Shown here piece by piece: positions 1-8,408 of a stretch of 64,000 bases of DNA. Position numbers and translations under genes: made by a program. The DNA is from Verrucomicrobiota bacterium (GTDB lineage Bacteria; Verrucomicrobiota; Verrucomicrobiia; Chthoniobacterales; JAFAMB01). Below the pieces are notes generated by a model, which saw only the letters and a list, made by a program, of their open reading frames with translations, had not been told where the DNA came from and did not search any database. The stretch is taken from positions 1 to 64,000 of the forward strand of contig JAFAZK010000221.1 of assembly GCA_019239825.1 (NCBI GenBank), in the 5' to 3' direction. Position 1 is the stretch's first letter; every line of letters starts with the position of its first letter.

Positions 1-578
1 TCCAGCTCCTTAAAGACGTAAGACAATATCTGGACGGGAAATTGCTGATCTCGGTGGCTGCCGGGGTCAACAACGACAAATTACAGGAAGCCGCCGGTCA
101 TCGGACCCGGGTGATCAGAGCGATGCCGAATACGCCTTCGCTGATCGGCAAGGGTGCAACTGCCTACGCCTTAGGCGATCACGCCACCATGGCAGACGCC
201 GAAATTGCCGAAAAAATATTTTCCGCGGTTGGGATCGCCTATCGCGTTCGCGAATCCGCCCTGGACGCTGTGACCGGCCTGAGCGGCAGCGGACCAGCTT
301 ATGTGTTCACTTTCGTGGAGGCTTTGGCCGATGGCGGCGTAATGATGGGGCTACCTCGCGAGGTCGCCCTGGAGCTGGCGGTGCAAACCGTGTTTGGATC
401 CGCTCTGATGATCCGAGAAACGGGTAAGCACCCAGCCGAACTCCGGGAGATGGTGGCGAGCCCAGGCGGAACAACCATGGCAGCGATCGAGGTCTTAGAG
501 GCCCGGGGTCTCCGCCACACGATTATGTCTGCGGTCCGCGCAGCGTCCGAACGCGCCCGGGAGCTGGGACGGGATTAG
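1..578 (+). CDS. proC: Pyrroline-5-carboxylate reductase, 3' part
   Basis: Carboxy-terminal part of pyrroline-5-carboxylate reductase, which reduces 1-pyrroline-5-carboxylate to L-proline with NAD(P)H, the last step of proline synthesis in the cytoplasm. The frame is already open at base 3 (Q-L-L-K-D-V), so the gene begins left of the window and roughly the first 75 residues, with the Rossmann GxGxM loop, are missing. What is visible fits the family throughout: RVIRAMPNTP, the signature around LDAVTGLSGSGPAYVF, and the dimerisation helices with MVASPGGTTMAAIE. The C terminus lies where the family normally ends. A repeat block begins about 50 bases after the stop. Confidence 0.95.
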   Translation, partial: QLLKDVRQYLDGKLLISVAAGVNNDKLQEAAGHRTRVIRAMPNTPSLIGKGATAYALGDHATMADAEIAEKIFSAVGIAYRVRESALDAVTGLSGSGPAYVFTFVEALADGGVMMGLPREVALELAVQTVFGSALMIRETGKHPAELREMVASPGGTTMAAIEVLEARGLRHTIMSAVRAASERARELGRD

Positions 579-630
579 AACGCCGTCAACGCCGGGAACG
601 GAATTTACGCGTCGCAACGCCGCGCGCCCC

Positions 631-915
631 CTGGAGGGGAGCCGCTTTGGCACGTGACCCAAGGGCCCGCGGAATTCGTCCCAGAGCGTATGCCGTCCGC
701 ACAACGTGTTAAACAAGCGGCTCCCGCGAACGGCTCAGCGCCTGGCAGGTCTATCGCGTAACGGCAAGCGATGACCGCTAACCACAGAGACGCCGGGCGG
801 AAACATACGCCGTGGTCAGTCGCGGGAGCCGCCTGTTTAACATTTGTTGTGACGGCAATCGCATTGTGAGAAAAATCGCGAGCTCCTTATACCACGCGCC
901 AAAGCGGCTCCCCAC
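631..915. repeat. Family A nested palindromic repeat (copy 1)
   Basis: Two inverted repeats, one inside the other. The outer arms are GGAGGGGAGCCGCTTTGG near 633 and its complement CCAAAGCGGCTCCCC at 899-913. The inner arms are GTTAAACAAGCGGCTCCCGC from 708 and its complement ending at 841. The same layout with similar arms returns at 9647, 36821, 38506 and 51716. No coding potential is apparent. The right half is the founder of the tandem array that follows. Confidence 0.8.
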
Positions 916-1311
916 AACGGCCCAGCGCGTGGCAGGTCTATCGCGTAACGGCAAGCGATGACTGCTAACCACAGAGACGCCGGGCGGAAACATACGCCGT
1001 GGTCAGTCGCGGGAGCCGCCCGTTTAACAGGGTGTGGGAGCGGCAATCGCACTGTGAGAAAAATCGCGAGCTCCTTATACCACGCGCCAAAGCGGCTCCC
1101 CTCCACAACGACCCAGCGCGTGGCAGGTCTATAGCGTAACGGCAAGCGATGACCGCTAACCACAGAGACGCCGGGCGGAAACATACGCCGTGGTCAGTCG
1201 CGGGAGCCGCCTGTTTAACATTTGTTGTGGCGGCAATCGCACTGTGAGAAAAATTGCAGGGTGCTTGTACCAAGCGTCAAACCGCCTCCCATCCAGGCCC
1301 GCCACCTGGAT
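744..1311. repeat. Tandem array of about three ~190-bp family A units
   Basis: The word GGCAGGTCTAT.GCGTAACGG recurs at 744, 931 and 1122, giving periods of 187 and 191 bases. Each unit holds an inner family A arm (GCGGGAGCCGCCTGTTTAAC or close variants) followed by an outer arm (AAAGCGGCTCCC). The third unit is the most diverged at its right end. Neighbouring units look nearly identical by eye, which points to recent duplication or gene conversion. Open frames on the minus strand here are only repeat sequence. Confidence 0.85.
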
Positions 1312-1367
1312 GAACGACTTTGCGAGGCGGCTGTCAAACTAGGCGCTAACTGCTATCCCTCCCCTTA

Positions 1368-2075
1368 ATGAAGAAAGAAGAGCCTGGCTCCCCTACAAAA
1401 AAGCGCTCCAGTTTCCTGTTCTCACCGATCTCAGCTGTCATCGCGTTCATTATTCTCTGGCCGGTGAGCGTCCGATGCGAGCAGCCCAATGCTCCGGTAA
1501 TGGAGCCCGAAGCGCGCCAGGCTTTTGAAAAGGGGTTAGCTAAATTTCAGGACGGGGAATTTGAGGACGCTAAAGAGGCGTTTGCCCGAGTGACCCAGCT
1601 TCTGCCTAACTATTCGTTAGGCTGGCTTAACCTCGGCTCTGCGGAGTATCGTCTCGACAAGCTCGACGACGCAGAAAAACATTTGCGCAAAGCCGTCCAT
1701 CTGGATCCGGACGTTACCCAGGCATGGCTTACCCTCGGGATCATCGCTTTCCGAAAAGACGAATTGGAAGCTAGCCTGGCGGCGCTCAGCCAAGCTGTCT
1801 ATCTCGAACCGGATAACGCGCATGCTCACATGTATCTCGGGGTGTTAGCGCGAAAGCGCGGTTGGTTAGATGCAGCTGAGGAGGAGCTTCGCAAGGCCGT
1901 TGAACTGGACGAGAGTTATGCCGAAGCTCACTTCAATCTGGCGATGGTTTACACCGAGCGCCAACCTCCTGCTATTGAATTGGCTCGCCGACATTACTAT
2001 CGAGCCCGAGCACTCGGCGCAGCCGCCGACCCGGATATGGAACGCATCTTGAAGCAAGCTCCGGTGACACCGTAA
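1368..2075 (+). CDS. Exported tetratricopeptide-repeat protein
   Basis: A 235-residue protein. Residues 1-37 form a long, lysine-rich signal sequence with a hydrophobic core (SAVIAFIILWPVSV) and a likely cleavage near C37. From about residue 48 to 215 it is a run of about five TPR units, with the usual W-LG-A-Y and LDP spacing (GWLNLGSAEYRLDKLDDAEK, then YLEPDNAHAHMYLGVLARK). TPR arrays are protein-interaction scaffolds; the partner is not evident. The ATG follows a pyrimidine-rich stretch without a Shine-Dalgarno sequence. It stands alone between repeat blocks. Calling it a periplasmic adaptor is inference. Confidence 0.8.
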   Translation: MKKEEPGSPTKKRSSFLFSPISAVIAFIILWPVSVRCEQPNAPVMEPEARQAFEKGLAKFQDGEFEDAKEAFARVTQLLPNYSLGWLNLGSAEYRLDKLDDAEKHLRKAVHLDPDVTQAWLTLGIIAFRKDELEASLAALSQAVYLEPDNAHAHMYLGVLARKRGWLDAAEEELRKAVELDESYAEAHFNLAMVYTERQPPAIELARRHYYRARALGAAADPDMERILKQAPVTP

Positions 2076-2080
2076 GAAAA

Positions 2081-2285
2081 AGGATTCAGGAGTTCAGGAT
2101 AGGAACCGGGAGGCGCTGGCGCGCAGACACTTCGAGCGTGTATCAGTTGCCAGTAACCACCGATCGATGTTTTCGTAGGCAGTCTTAAAACTGGCTCATG
2201 ATGACGCGACTAATCTACCACCTCCTAACTCCTGAATTCCGGCTCCTATCCTGAACTCCTGCAATTTCTCGAACTCCTTGAACTC
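2081..2285. repeat. Paired short-word array, word AGGAGTTC
   Basis: The left arm at 2081-2109 is built of AGGATTCAGGAGTTCAGGAT and returns inverted at 2239-2261 (GGCTCCTATCCTGAACTCCT), about 130 bases away. More copies of the complementary word (GAACTCCT) run up to 2285. The right arm overlaps the start codon of bioF. Confidence 0.75.
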
Positions 2286-3450
2286 CTCCTCTTTTCCCGA
2301 AGAACTCATCACCGAGCTGAAGCAACGGTCACTGTATCGGCAGTTGCGGACGATCGAGGCGGTGAATGGAACGAGCGTTAGTCGCACAGGCAAGCCGCTG
2401 GTCAACTTCGCCTCTAACGATTATCTCGGCCTTACTCAACATCCGAAACTAAAGATAGCGGCGGCAGACGCTGCCCAAAGGTTCGGTGCCGGCTCCGGCG
2501 CCTCGCGTTTGATTACCGGTACCCTGGCAATCCATTCGGAACTAGAAGCAAGGTTAGCCGCTTTCAAACAGACTCCGGCCGCCCTTACCTTTGAAAGCGG
2601 CTATGCAGCCGCCCTCGGCACCATCCCCGCTCTTTTTGGTCAAGGGGACGTGATCATTTTAGACAAGCTCGCACATGCCTCTTTGATCGACGGCGCCAGG
2701 CTCAGTGGCGCAGAAATTCGGGTCTATCCACACAACCGCTTGGAACGCTTAGCGGAATTATTGGACTGGGTTCGTGAGAAAAGAAGAGGCGCGAAAATTC
2801 TCATCATCACAGAGTCCGTATTTAGCATGGATGGCGATTCTTGCCCTCTGGCTGAGATTGTCGAACTGAAGGATAAATTCGGAGCGGCACTCCTTCTCGA
2901 TGAGGCACACGCGATCGGAGTTCTGGGTCCGAACGGGGCCGGCTTAGCCGCCGAGTGCGGCTTGATCGATCGAGTTGAAATTCATCTGGGCACGCTCAGT
3001 AAAGCGATCGGATCCAGCGGAGGATTCATCGCCGGTCCCTCCTCCCTAATCGATCTCCTTATCAACCGCGCCCGCACTTTTATATATTCGACCGCGCCTC
3101 CGCCAGCCGCGATTGCGGCCGCCATTGAGGGCTTAGGTGTCATTGCTTCAGCGGCAGGTGATCAGTTACGCGACGCCCTCTGGCGCAATCATGAAGTGTT
3201 AACGGTAACATCGAAGAGCCCCAAACGAGAAGAAGTACGATCCGCAATTGTTCCGGTCATTGTCGGCTCGGAAGAGGAGGCGCTTTCTCTTTCAGAAGAG
3301 TTGGTAGAACACGGCTTTCTGGTTCCAGCCGTACGGTTTCCGACTGTGCCCCGCGGTTCCGCCCGACTTCGTGTGACGCTGTCAGCGGCTCATCAACTCC
3401 AAGACGTCGTCAACCTCCGAGAAGCAATCAACACGTTGCACGCTGGGTAG
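2278..3450 (+). CDS. bioF: 8-amino-7-oxononanoate synthase
   Basis: PLP enzyme of the alpha-oxoamine synthase family, condensing pimeloyl-ACP (or CoA) with L-alanine, the first committed step of biotin ring assembly. The 390-residue length is normal. Visible features are LVNFASNDYLGL at the amino end, the stacking histidine near H133 (LDKLAHASLIDGA), D208/H211 in LLLDEAHAIG, and the PLP lysine K242 in GTLSKAIGSSGG. No ATG is available in the conserved amino end, so the start is probably the TTG at 2278, which lies inside a short-word repeat. No other bio genes are adjacent. Kbl at 8409 is a paralogue of the same fold, but this one lacks the Kbl-type insertions. Confidence 0.88.
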   Translation: MNSSSFPEELITELKQRSLYRQLRTIEAVNGTSVSRTGKPLVNFASNDYLGLTQHPKLKIAAADAAQRFGAGSGASRLITGTLAIHSELEARLAAFKQTPAALTFESGYAAALGTIPALFGQGDVIILDKLAHASLIDGARLSGAEIRVYPHNRLERLAELLDWVREKRRGAKILIITESVFSMDGDSCPLAEIVELKDKFGAALLLDEAHAIGVLGPNGAGLAAECGLIDRVEIHLGTLSKAIGSSGGFIAGPSSLIDLLINRARTFIYSTAPPPAAIAAAIEGLGVIASAAGDQLRDALWRNHEVLTVTSKSPKREEVRSAIVPVIVGSEEEALSLSEELVEHGFLVPAVRFPTVPRGSARLRVTLSAAHQLQDVVNLREAINTLHAG

Positions 3451-3945
3451 GCTGTGGCCCGATTTCCGCTGATGAAAAAGGCGCCAACCGCCCGAGCAAA
3501 AAAAAGAAACACATCTGACCCCAGCCACGCGTATGAGCTGGACACGCATCAACAGTTCCGAGAGAAACAGCTTAAGTGGACACACACTCGCTGGTCCCGG
3601 CTTGCGATCTTGGACACTACCGACTGAGGTGACCCGGTGTATTGCTTCCGCTAAACACCACGAAAGCAAACACCTTGAAAGTAAGAAACTCTTTACTTAG
3701 TCAGCCTAACCGAAGACCAAAAGTGCCTGCGGCGTTCTCTTTTTCGGCGACGTACTTCTGATCGTCGCAGAAGTTCGCCGATTAAGAGCGGATAATCCGA
3801 TAACGTTTTAGTTTTCATAACCTCCCTGAGGATGAGCAAATTTAATTCGGTTTGACCGAATTTCCAACGGCTAACTGATCCAGCTTTTCGATTATGACAA
3901 GTATAAATTATTCCAGAAAATATAGTCCGTATATCCCCGGTTCCC
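3451..3945. other. Intergenic region with one possible tiny ORF and an operator-like palindrome
   Basis: About 495 bases without a recognisable gene. A minus-strand ATG at 3818 is preceded by AGGGAGG only two bases away and opens a 41-residue, arginine-rich frame ending at 3693 (MKTKTLSDYPLLIGELLRRS at its start). I do not recognise it, and the spacing is too short for a good ribosome site. AT content rises from about 3780 to 3945, consistent with a promoter for the kefF-like gene. Confidence 0.4.
3844..3862. promoter_or_regulatory. Operator-like palindrome upstream of the kefF-like gene
   Basis: AATTCGGT and ACCGAATT form perfect 8-base arms around TTG, about 85 bases before the start at 3946. 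No T-run follows and the stretch is AT-rich, so it looks more like a protein-binding site than a terminator. No candidate regulator is adjacent. Confidence 0.35.
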
Positions 3946-4563
3946 ATGTCTAAGACAGCACGCCGTCTCCTGCTTCTCTTCGCTCATCCCGCTCTTCATA
4001 AGTCGCGCGTGAACCACCTCTTATTGTCCCACGTTCAATCTCTCCCAGGAGTAACCGTCAACGACCTTTATGAGGCGTACCCAAGATTTCTTATCAATGT
4101 CGCGCGTGAACAAGCGCTGCTCCTTGAGCACGACGTCATTATCTTTCAGCACCCGTTTTATTGGTATAGTTCGCCGGCAATTCTAAAGCAGTGGCAGGAC
4201 TTGGTACTCGAATTTGGATTCGCTTATGGGAAAGACGGCACCCGACTTCATGGGAAGCTATTCCTCACCGCAATTTCAACCGGCGGTCCGAGTTCGGCCT
4301 ATCAGCGTAGTGGTTCCAACTATTTCACGATACGCGAACTACTAGCGCCATTCGAACAAACTGCTCGGCTCTGCGGGATGACCTACCTTCCACCCTTTAT
4401 TGTTCCCGGTGTTCTTTGGATGGACGACGAGCAAGAACTTGCCAGCTACGCCTCAACCTACCGTCGAGCGCTAGAGGCTCTGCGCGACAACACATTAAAC
4501 GTATCTGAGATTATGAAATTAGATACGCTGAACCAAGCCATGGCTCTTTTACCGGCATCCTGA
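3946..4563 (+). CDS. KefF-like NAD(P)H:quinone oxidoreductase family protein
   Basis: A 205-residue flavodoxin-fold protein of the NAD(P)H dehydrogenase (quinone)/KefF family. Signatures are the FMN-phosphate loop at the amino end (LLLLFAHPALHKSRVNHLLL), the FQHPFYWYSSPAILKQWQD segment that shapes the active site, and STGGPSSAYQRSGSN. In Escherichia coli, KefF is a soluble subunit that activates the glutathione-gated K+ efflux channel KefC. Here the gene lies 3 bases before a KefC-like antiporter, which strongly suggests the same partnership. The start lacks a Shine-Dalgarno site, and the amino end is complete at this ATG. Confidence 0.85.
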   Translation: MSKTARRLLLLFAHPALHKSRVNHLLLSHVQSLPGVTVNDLYEAYPRFLINVAREQALLLEHDVIIFQHPFYWYSSPAILKQWQDLVLEFGFAYGKDGTRLHGKLFLTAISTGGPSSAYQRSGSNYFTIRELLAPFEQTARLCGMTYLPPFIVPGVLWMDDEQELASYASTYRRALEALRDNTLNVSEIMKLDTLNQAMALLPAS

Positions 4564-4566
4564 TTA

Positions 4567-6435
4567 ATGGAGTCTTCAGATTATCTTTTCCAAACGTTCA
4601 TTTACTTAGCAGCCGCGGTTGTCTCCGTTCCGATTGCTAAAAGGCTAGGCCTGGGGTCGGTGCTGGGATATCTCCTGGCTGGCGTCATCATTGGACCCCA
4701 CGTTTTTGGCTTTATCGGAGCAGCGCGCGGCGACGTCATGAACGTGGCCCAATTCGGGGTCGTAATGATGCTGTTCCTGGTCGGATTGGAACTACGACCT
4801 AATGTTTTGTGGCGCCTCCGCGGACCGATTTTCGGGTCGGGAACGTTGCAAGTTGCTCTGACCGCCCTGGTCTGTGCCGTCGTCGCGCTCTGTTTTCACC
4901 TTGCCATCGGCCCGGCCATTGCCGTCGGGCTAATTCTTTCCGGTTCGTCAACCGCGATTGCTGTGCAATCGCTTACCGAGAAGGGCTGGCTGATCACCAA
5001 AGGCGGGCAGACCTCGGTTGCGGTTCTGCTGTTCCAAGACCTCGCGGTGATACCTATTTTAGCGGTACTACCATTGCTGGGCACCGCCCATCCTGCAACC
5101 ACCTCGGCGTCCCACACGGCCACTTGGTTGCAAGCTTTGTTGGTTCTGGGTACAGTCAGCGCTATCATTATCGGGGGCCGTTTCTTGGTCAGCCCGATAT
5201 TTCATTTGTTAGCACTCACCCGGCTCCACGAGATCATCACGGCAGCCGCTCTGTTGTTAGTGGTTGGTATCGCTCTGGCCATGCAACAGATAGGACTCTC
5301 GCCCGCGCTCGGCACCTTTCTCGCAGGCGTGGTGTTGGCTGAGAGCGAGTACCGTCATGAGCTCGAAGCCGATATTGAGCCGTTTAAAGGGTTACTACTC
5401 GGACTGTTTTTCGTATCGGTTGGCGCCAGCATCGATCTCTCATTGATCCAATCCCAGCCGATTTTGATGTTTAGCCTGGTTATCGGGCTTTTGTTGATCA
5501 AGGCCGCCGTGTTGTACGGCATCGGCAAAATCTCACGTTTGGAGAATAGCCAAAACTTCACCTTCTCATTAGCCTTAGCCCAAGGTGGCGAATTCGCTTT
5601 CGTTTTAGTTGCGTTCGCCGTCCACAACCAAGTGTTCGATCAAGACCTCGGTGATCGGTTGATCGCCCTAGTTGCTTTGTCAATGGTGGCCGCCCCATTT
5701 CTTTTCACCATTAACGAAGTCTGGATTCAACCTCGGTTCTCTAGCCGGTTACGTCAGCGTCAAGCAGACGAGATCGACGAAGTCAATCCGGTGATTGTGG
5801 CTGGAGTTGGCCGGTACGGCGCGGTCGTTGCTCGATTACTGAACTCTCAGAACATCAAAACAACGGTGTTAGATTTTGACCCCGAACAAGTTGATCTGAT
5901 TCGAAAGATAGGCTTCAAAGTATTCTACGGCGACGCGACCAGACATGAAATGCTGGCTGCCGCCGGGGCAGCTCAAGCCAAGCTATTGTTGATCGCGATT
6001 AATGACGTAGAGGCTTCACTCCGTTTGGTGCAACTGGCTCAAAAACATTTTCCAAATCTGAACTTGTTCGTGCGGGCAAGGGACCGTGAACATGCCTACC
6101 GGTTAATCAAGATGGGTGTGAGGAATATCTTTCGAGAGACCCTGGAATCCTCACTTGAGATGAGTGTGGAAGCGCTTCGCCTCCTCGGCTTTGGCGCCTA
6201 CCGGGCCTATCGTGCCGCCCACACTTTCAAAGAGTACGATGAAGAGACGGTCCGAGTACTGGCCGAGTATTATGGTACCGACGAAAAAGATTTTCTCGGT
6301 CAGATACGAAAGAGAGTACAAACCCTCGACGAACTGTTCGAATCCGAACGAGCGGTTTCGCCCGGACCCGACTCCGCCTGGGAACGACCGAAGGCTGCGG
6401 AGAAGCCGGAGGGAAAGGTTAAAGGTGATAAGTGA
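4567..6435 (+). CDS. KefB/KefC-like monovalent cation:proton antiporter (CPA2)
   Basis: A 622-residue inner-membrane protein, almost the length of E. coli KefC. The first ~390 residues carry about 12 membrane helices of the CPA2 fold, including the gating-region GEFAFVL motif near residue 341. Residues ~400-525 are a TrkA-N/RCK nucleotide-binding domain (AGVGRYGAVVARLL, then LDFDPEQVDLIRKIG and YGDATRHEMLAAAGA). It would expel K+ or another monovalent cation in exchange for H+, probably in electrophile stress. It is coupled to the preceding oxidoreductase gene by a 3-base gap. The final codons (K-V-K-G-D-K) and the stop lie inside a GTGATAG word repeat. Confidence 0.9.
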   Translation: MESSDYLFQTFIYLAAAVVSVPIAKRLGLGSVLGYLLAGVIIGPHVFGFIGAARGDVMNVAQFGVVMMLFLVGLELRPNVLWRLRGPIFGSGTLQVALTALVCAVVALCFHLAIGPAIAVGLILSGSSTAIAVQSLTEKGWLITKGGQTSVAVLLFQDLAVIPILAVLPLLGTAHPATTSASHTATWLQALLVLGTVSAIIIGGRFLVSPIFHLLALTRLHEIITAAALLLVVGIALAMQQIGLSPALGTFLAGVVLAESEYRHELEADIEPFKGLLLGLFFVSVGASIDLSLIQSQPILMFSLVIGLLLIKAAVLYGIGKISRLENSQNFTFSLALAQGGEFAFVLVAFAVHNQVFDQDLGDRLIALVALSMVAAPFLFTINEVWIQPRFSSRLRQRQADEIDEVNPVIVAGVGRYGAVVARLLNSQNIKTTVLDFDPEQVDLIRKIGFKVFYGDATRHEMLAAAGAAQAKLLLIAINDVEASLRLVQLAQKHFPNLNLFVRARDREHAYRLIKMGVRNIFRETLESSLEMSVEALRLLGFGAYRAYRAAHTFKEYDEETVRVLAEYYGTDEKDFLGQIRKRVQTLDELFESERAVSPGPDSAWERPKAAEKPEGKVKGDK

Positions 6436-6620
6436 TAGGTGATAGGTGAAGTGCGATGCTGCGTAAGTCGCGCATAGCGAAGCGGATGCTCCGCCTACTG
6501 GCCAACCTGGAGAGAAAGACCAAATGGCGAGCGCCTCTTAGCGCACACTAAATCGAAGGTCCTTTCGATGGTGCTGAGGGAGGCCTTTTTATCTTTCACG
6601 TTTTGCTTTCACCTTTCACA
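6422..6620. repeat. Paired short-word array, word GTGATAG
   Basis: The left arm reads AAGTGATAGGTGATAGGTGA from about 6431, with the antiporter stop codon inside it. Loose complements (CTTTCACCTTTCAC) lie at 6604-6620. The match between arms is weaker than at other loci. Between them is an imperfect hairpin around ATCGAAGGTCCTTTCGAT (6551-6568), followed by a T-run near 6585 that could act as a terminator. Confidence 0.55.
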
Positions 6621-6692
6621 GTTCCCTAGCTCCTTGAAAGCGCCGGTTGGCCAGGGCAGTTTGAGCGGCACCGAAGTCCCCCAATCTTTCAC

Positions 6693-8129
6693 ATGAAAAT
6701 TCGACTGCTCTATTGTTCGCTCGTCTTCGCAGCCGCTCTTGCGCATTCCGAAGAGCAAAAGCCAGTCTCCTCGGTACAAATTAAAGGCCAAGGGAACGCT
6801 GCCGGAACCGAGATCGTGCTGAATCAGGTCGCCATGGACCAGTTCCCATCGGTTCAGGTCTTTGTAACCGTCTTAAAGGACGGTAAACCGCAATCCGGAT
6901 TAACCGCGGCTGATTTTCGAGTCCGTGAAGATGAGGTGGACCAGCAACCTTTGACTGTGGAATCTCAGTTGCCACCGCTCTCCGTCGTAATCGCGATTGA
7001 TAACAGCGGATCGATGCGGCCGAGATTGACCGAGACTCGGCAAGCCGCGAAAAGCTTCCTGGAATTGCTAGCGCCGGCTGACAGCGTCCAGGTCGTCGGT
7101 TTCGCACAACAAGTCAAAGTGCTCGGCCCGATGTCTTCCAATCGGAGTGCTGCCGGCAAAGCGATTGAACTTACCACCGCACGTGGGAACACTGCGCTCT
7201 ATGACGCGCTATTTACTTCGGTCGACCTGTTGAAAGATCGGCCCGGACGCAAAGCCGTCGTGCTTTTAAGCGACGGCGTTGATGATAACGGTGTTGGCAA
7301 GCAGTTGAGCAAACACTCACTACAAGACGTCTTACAGTTTGCAAAGCATGTGAATGTGCCGATCTATGCCATCGGGATCGGCACCGAGATTGATGAAGCC
7401 TTGCTGTCCGGCTTCGCCCAATCAACCGGAGGACGCTATTTCCTAACCCCAAACCCGTCCGAGTTAAAGAATCTTTACGACCAGATCGGACTCCAACTCG
7501 CCGGTCAATACCTGATTTCTTATACCTCCAACCTTCCTGCAGACGGCACCACTCGCGAAGTCCAGGTACGATACCAGGACTCGATGAGCGCGAAATCCTA
7601 TCAAGCGCCGTCGAACAAAGAAGTAGCCGAGGAGACGCCGGCTCCGCAGAACTCTCCGGAAAAGAAACAGTCGCAAAATTCTGTTCAAGGAGGTCTGGGC
7701 GCGATCTTTGGGCCAAATGGGATTTCAATCCACAGCAATGGCAAACAGATAACCGTGAACGGCAACGACGTATCGTTTGGCCAAGACTCGAAATCGAAAT
7801 CTGAGGCCACTTCACAGGCGACCCCCGAGACCAAAAAGAAGTCAGTGAAAGCGGCTGATTGGTTGCCAATTCCGGACGGAGCAAAAGAACTCAGCACTGC
7901 CACCGTGGGCACTCGAAAACAATTAATCCTTACCGTTGATCAGCCGGTTGGTGATGTCGCCGACTTCTATCAGCAACACCTGAAAGAACAAGGGTTTCAT
8001 GTCGTCACGGCAACCAGTGGTGACGCACAGACTCTTTTGGTCACCGGCTCCGGCAAAAATGCGGACATCGAGATCGCGTCCCAAGGCGAGAACCAAACGC
8101 TGGTGCGGATCGCGACAGATACGGAGTGA
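6693..8129 (+). CDS. Secreted von Willebrand factor A domain protein
   Basis: A 478-residue exported protein. Residues 1-18 form a signal peptide (LLYCSLVFAAALA). Residues ~52-92 resemble the beta-rich region that precedes VWA domains in acidobacterial and verrucomicrobial proteins (FVTVLKDGKPQSGLTAADFR). The VWA domain spans ~97-285 with an intact metal-ion-dependent adhesion site, DNSGS at 103-107. Residues 295-390 are low-complexity and rich in S, K, Q and E. A C-terminal module (~390-478) has conserved hydrophobic spacing but no family I recognise. It probably binds a protein ligand at the cell surface. It sits alone between repeats, and the ATG has no Shine-Dalgarno site. Confidence 0.8.
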   Translation: MKIRLLYCSLVFAAALAHSEEQKPVSSVQIKGQGNAAGTEIVLNQVAMDQFPSVQVFVTVLKDGKPQSGLTAADFRVREDEVDQQPLTVESQLPPLSVVIAIDNSGSMRPRLTETRQAAKSFLELLAPADSVQVVGFAQQVKVLGPMSSNRSAAGKAIELTTARGNTALYDALFTSVDLLKDRPGRKAVVLLSDGVDDNGVGKQLSKHSLQDVLQFAKHVNVPIYAIGIGTEIDEALLSGFAQSTGGRYFLTPNPSELKNLYDQIGLQLAGQYLISYTSNLPADGTTREVQVRYQDSMSAKSYQAPSNKEVAEETPAPQNSPEKKQSQNSVQGGLGAIFGPNGISIHSNGKQITVNGNDVSFGQDSKSKSEATSQATPETKKKSVKAADWLPIPDGAKELSTATVGTRKQLILTVDQPVGDVADFYQQHLKEQGFHVVTATSGDAQTLLVTGSGKNADIEIASQGENQTLVRIATDTE

Positions 8130-8134
8130 CGGTT

Positions 8135-8295
8135 AGCTCCGTAGGAGCGAAATCTTTATAGCAACCGTAACATAAAAAGGCGAACAGCTCCGCTAGGAGC
8201 GGCATAGCATTGTGGTTCCCGATCAGATGCCGCTCCTACGGAGCTGGTCTCGTTTCTTTCGGTTCGAGCTATAAAGATGTGACTCCTACGGAGCC
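8135..8295. repeat. Family C nested palindromic repeat
   Basis: The outer arm GCTCCGTAGGAGCGAAATCT starts at 8136 and is complemented by GCTATAAAGATGTGACTCCT from 8268. The inner arm AGCTCCGCTAGGAGCGGCAT (8186-8205) is complemented by ATGCCGCTCCTACGGAGCT (8227-8245). The element begins 5 bases after the VWA stop codon. Single arms of this family occur at 30585, 42696 and, inside a gene, at 48533. Confidence 0.8.
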
Positions 8296-8408
8296 GCTTT
8301 TCAACCGTCCTAGGCTATTCTGAGGCGCCGCTTCGCGGCTCAGTCCTTTAATCCCTTCGGGATTTTATCCCAGCGCCCAGATGCCCAGGAGCTCATACCA
8401 ACCGCCTC

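Noticed and set aside
837-1273. Minus-strand open frames in the tandem array
   Set aside because: Three overlapping frames encode near-identical peptides only because the repeat unit is duplicated; no start signal or family likeness.
744-1311. CRISPR-like array
   Set aside because: The units are ~190 bases and nearly identical throughout, with no short repeat plus unique spacer pattern and no cas genes.
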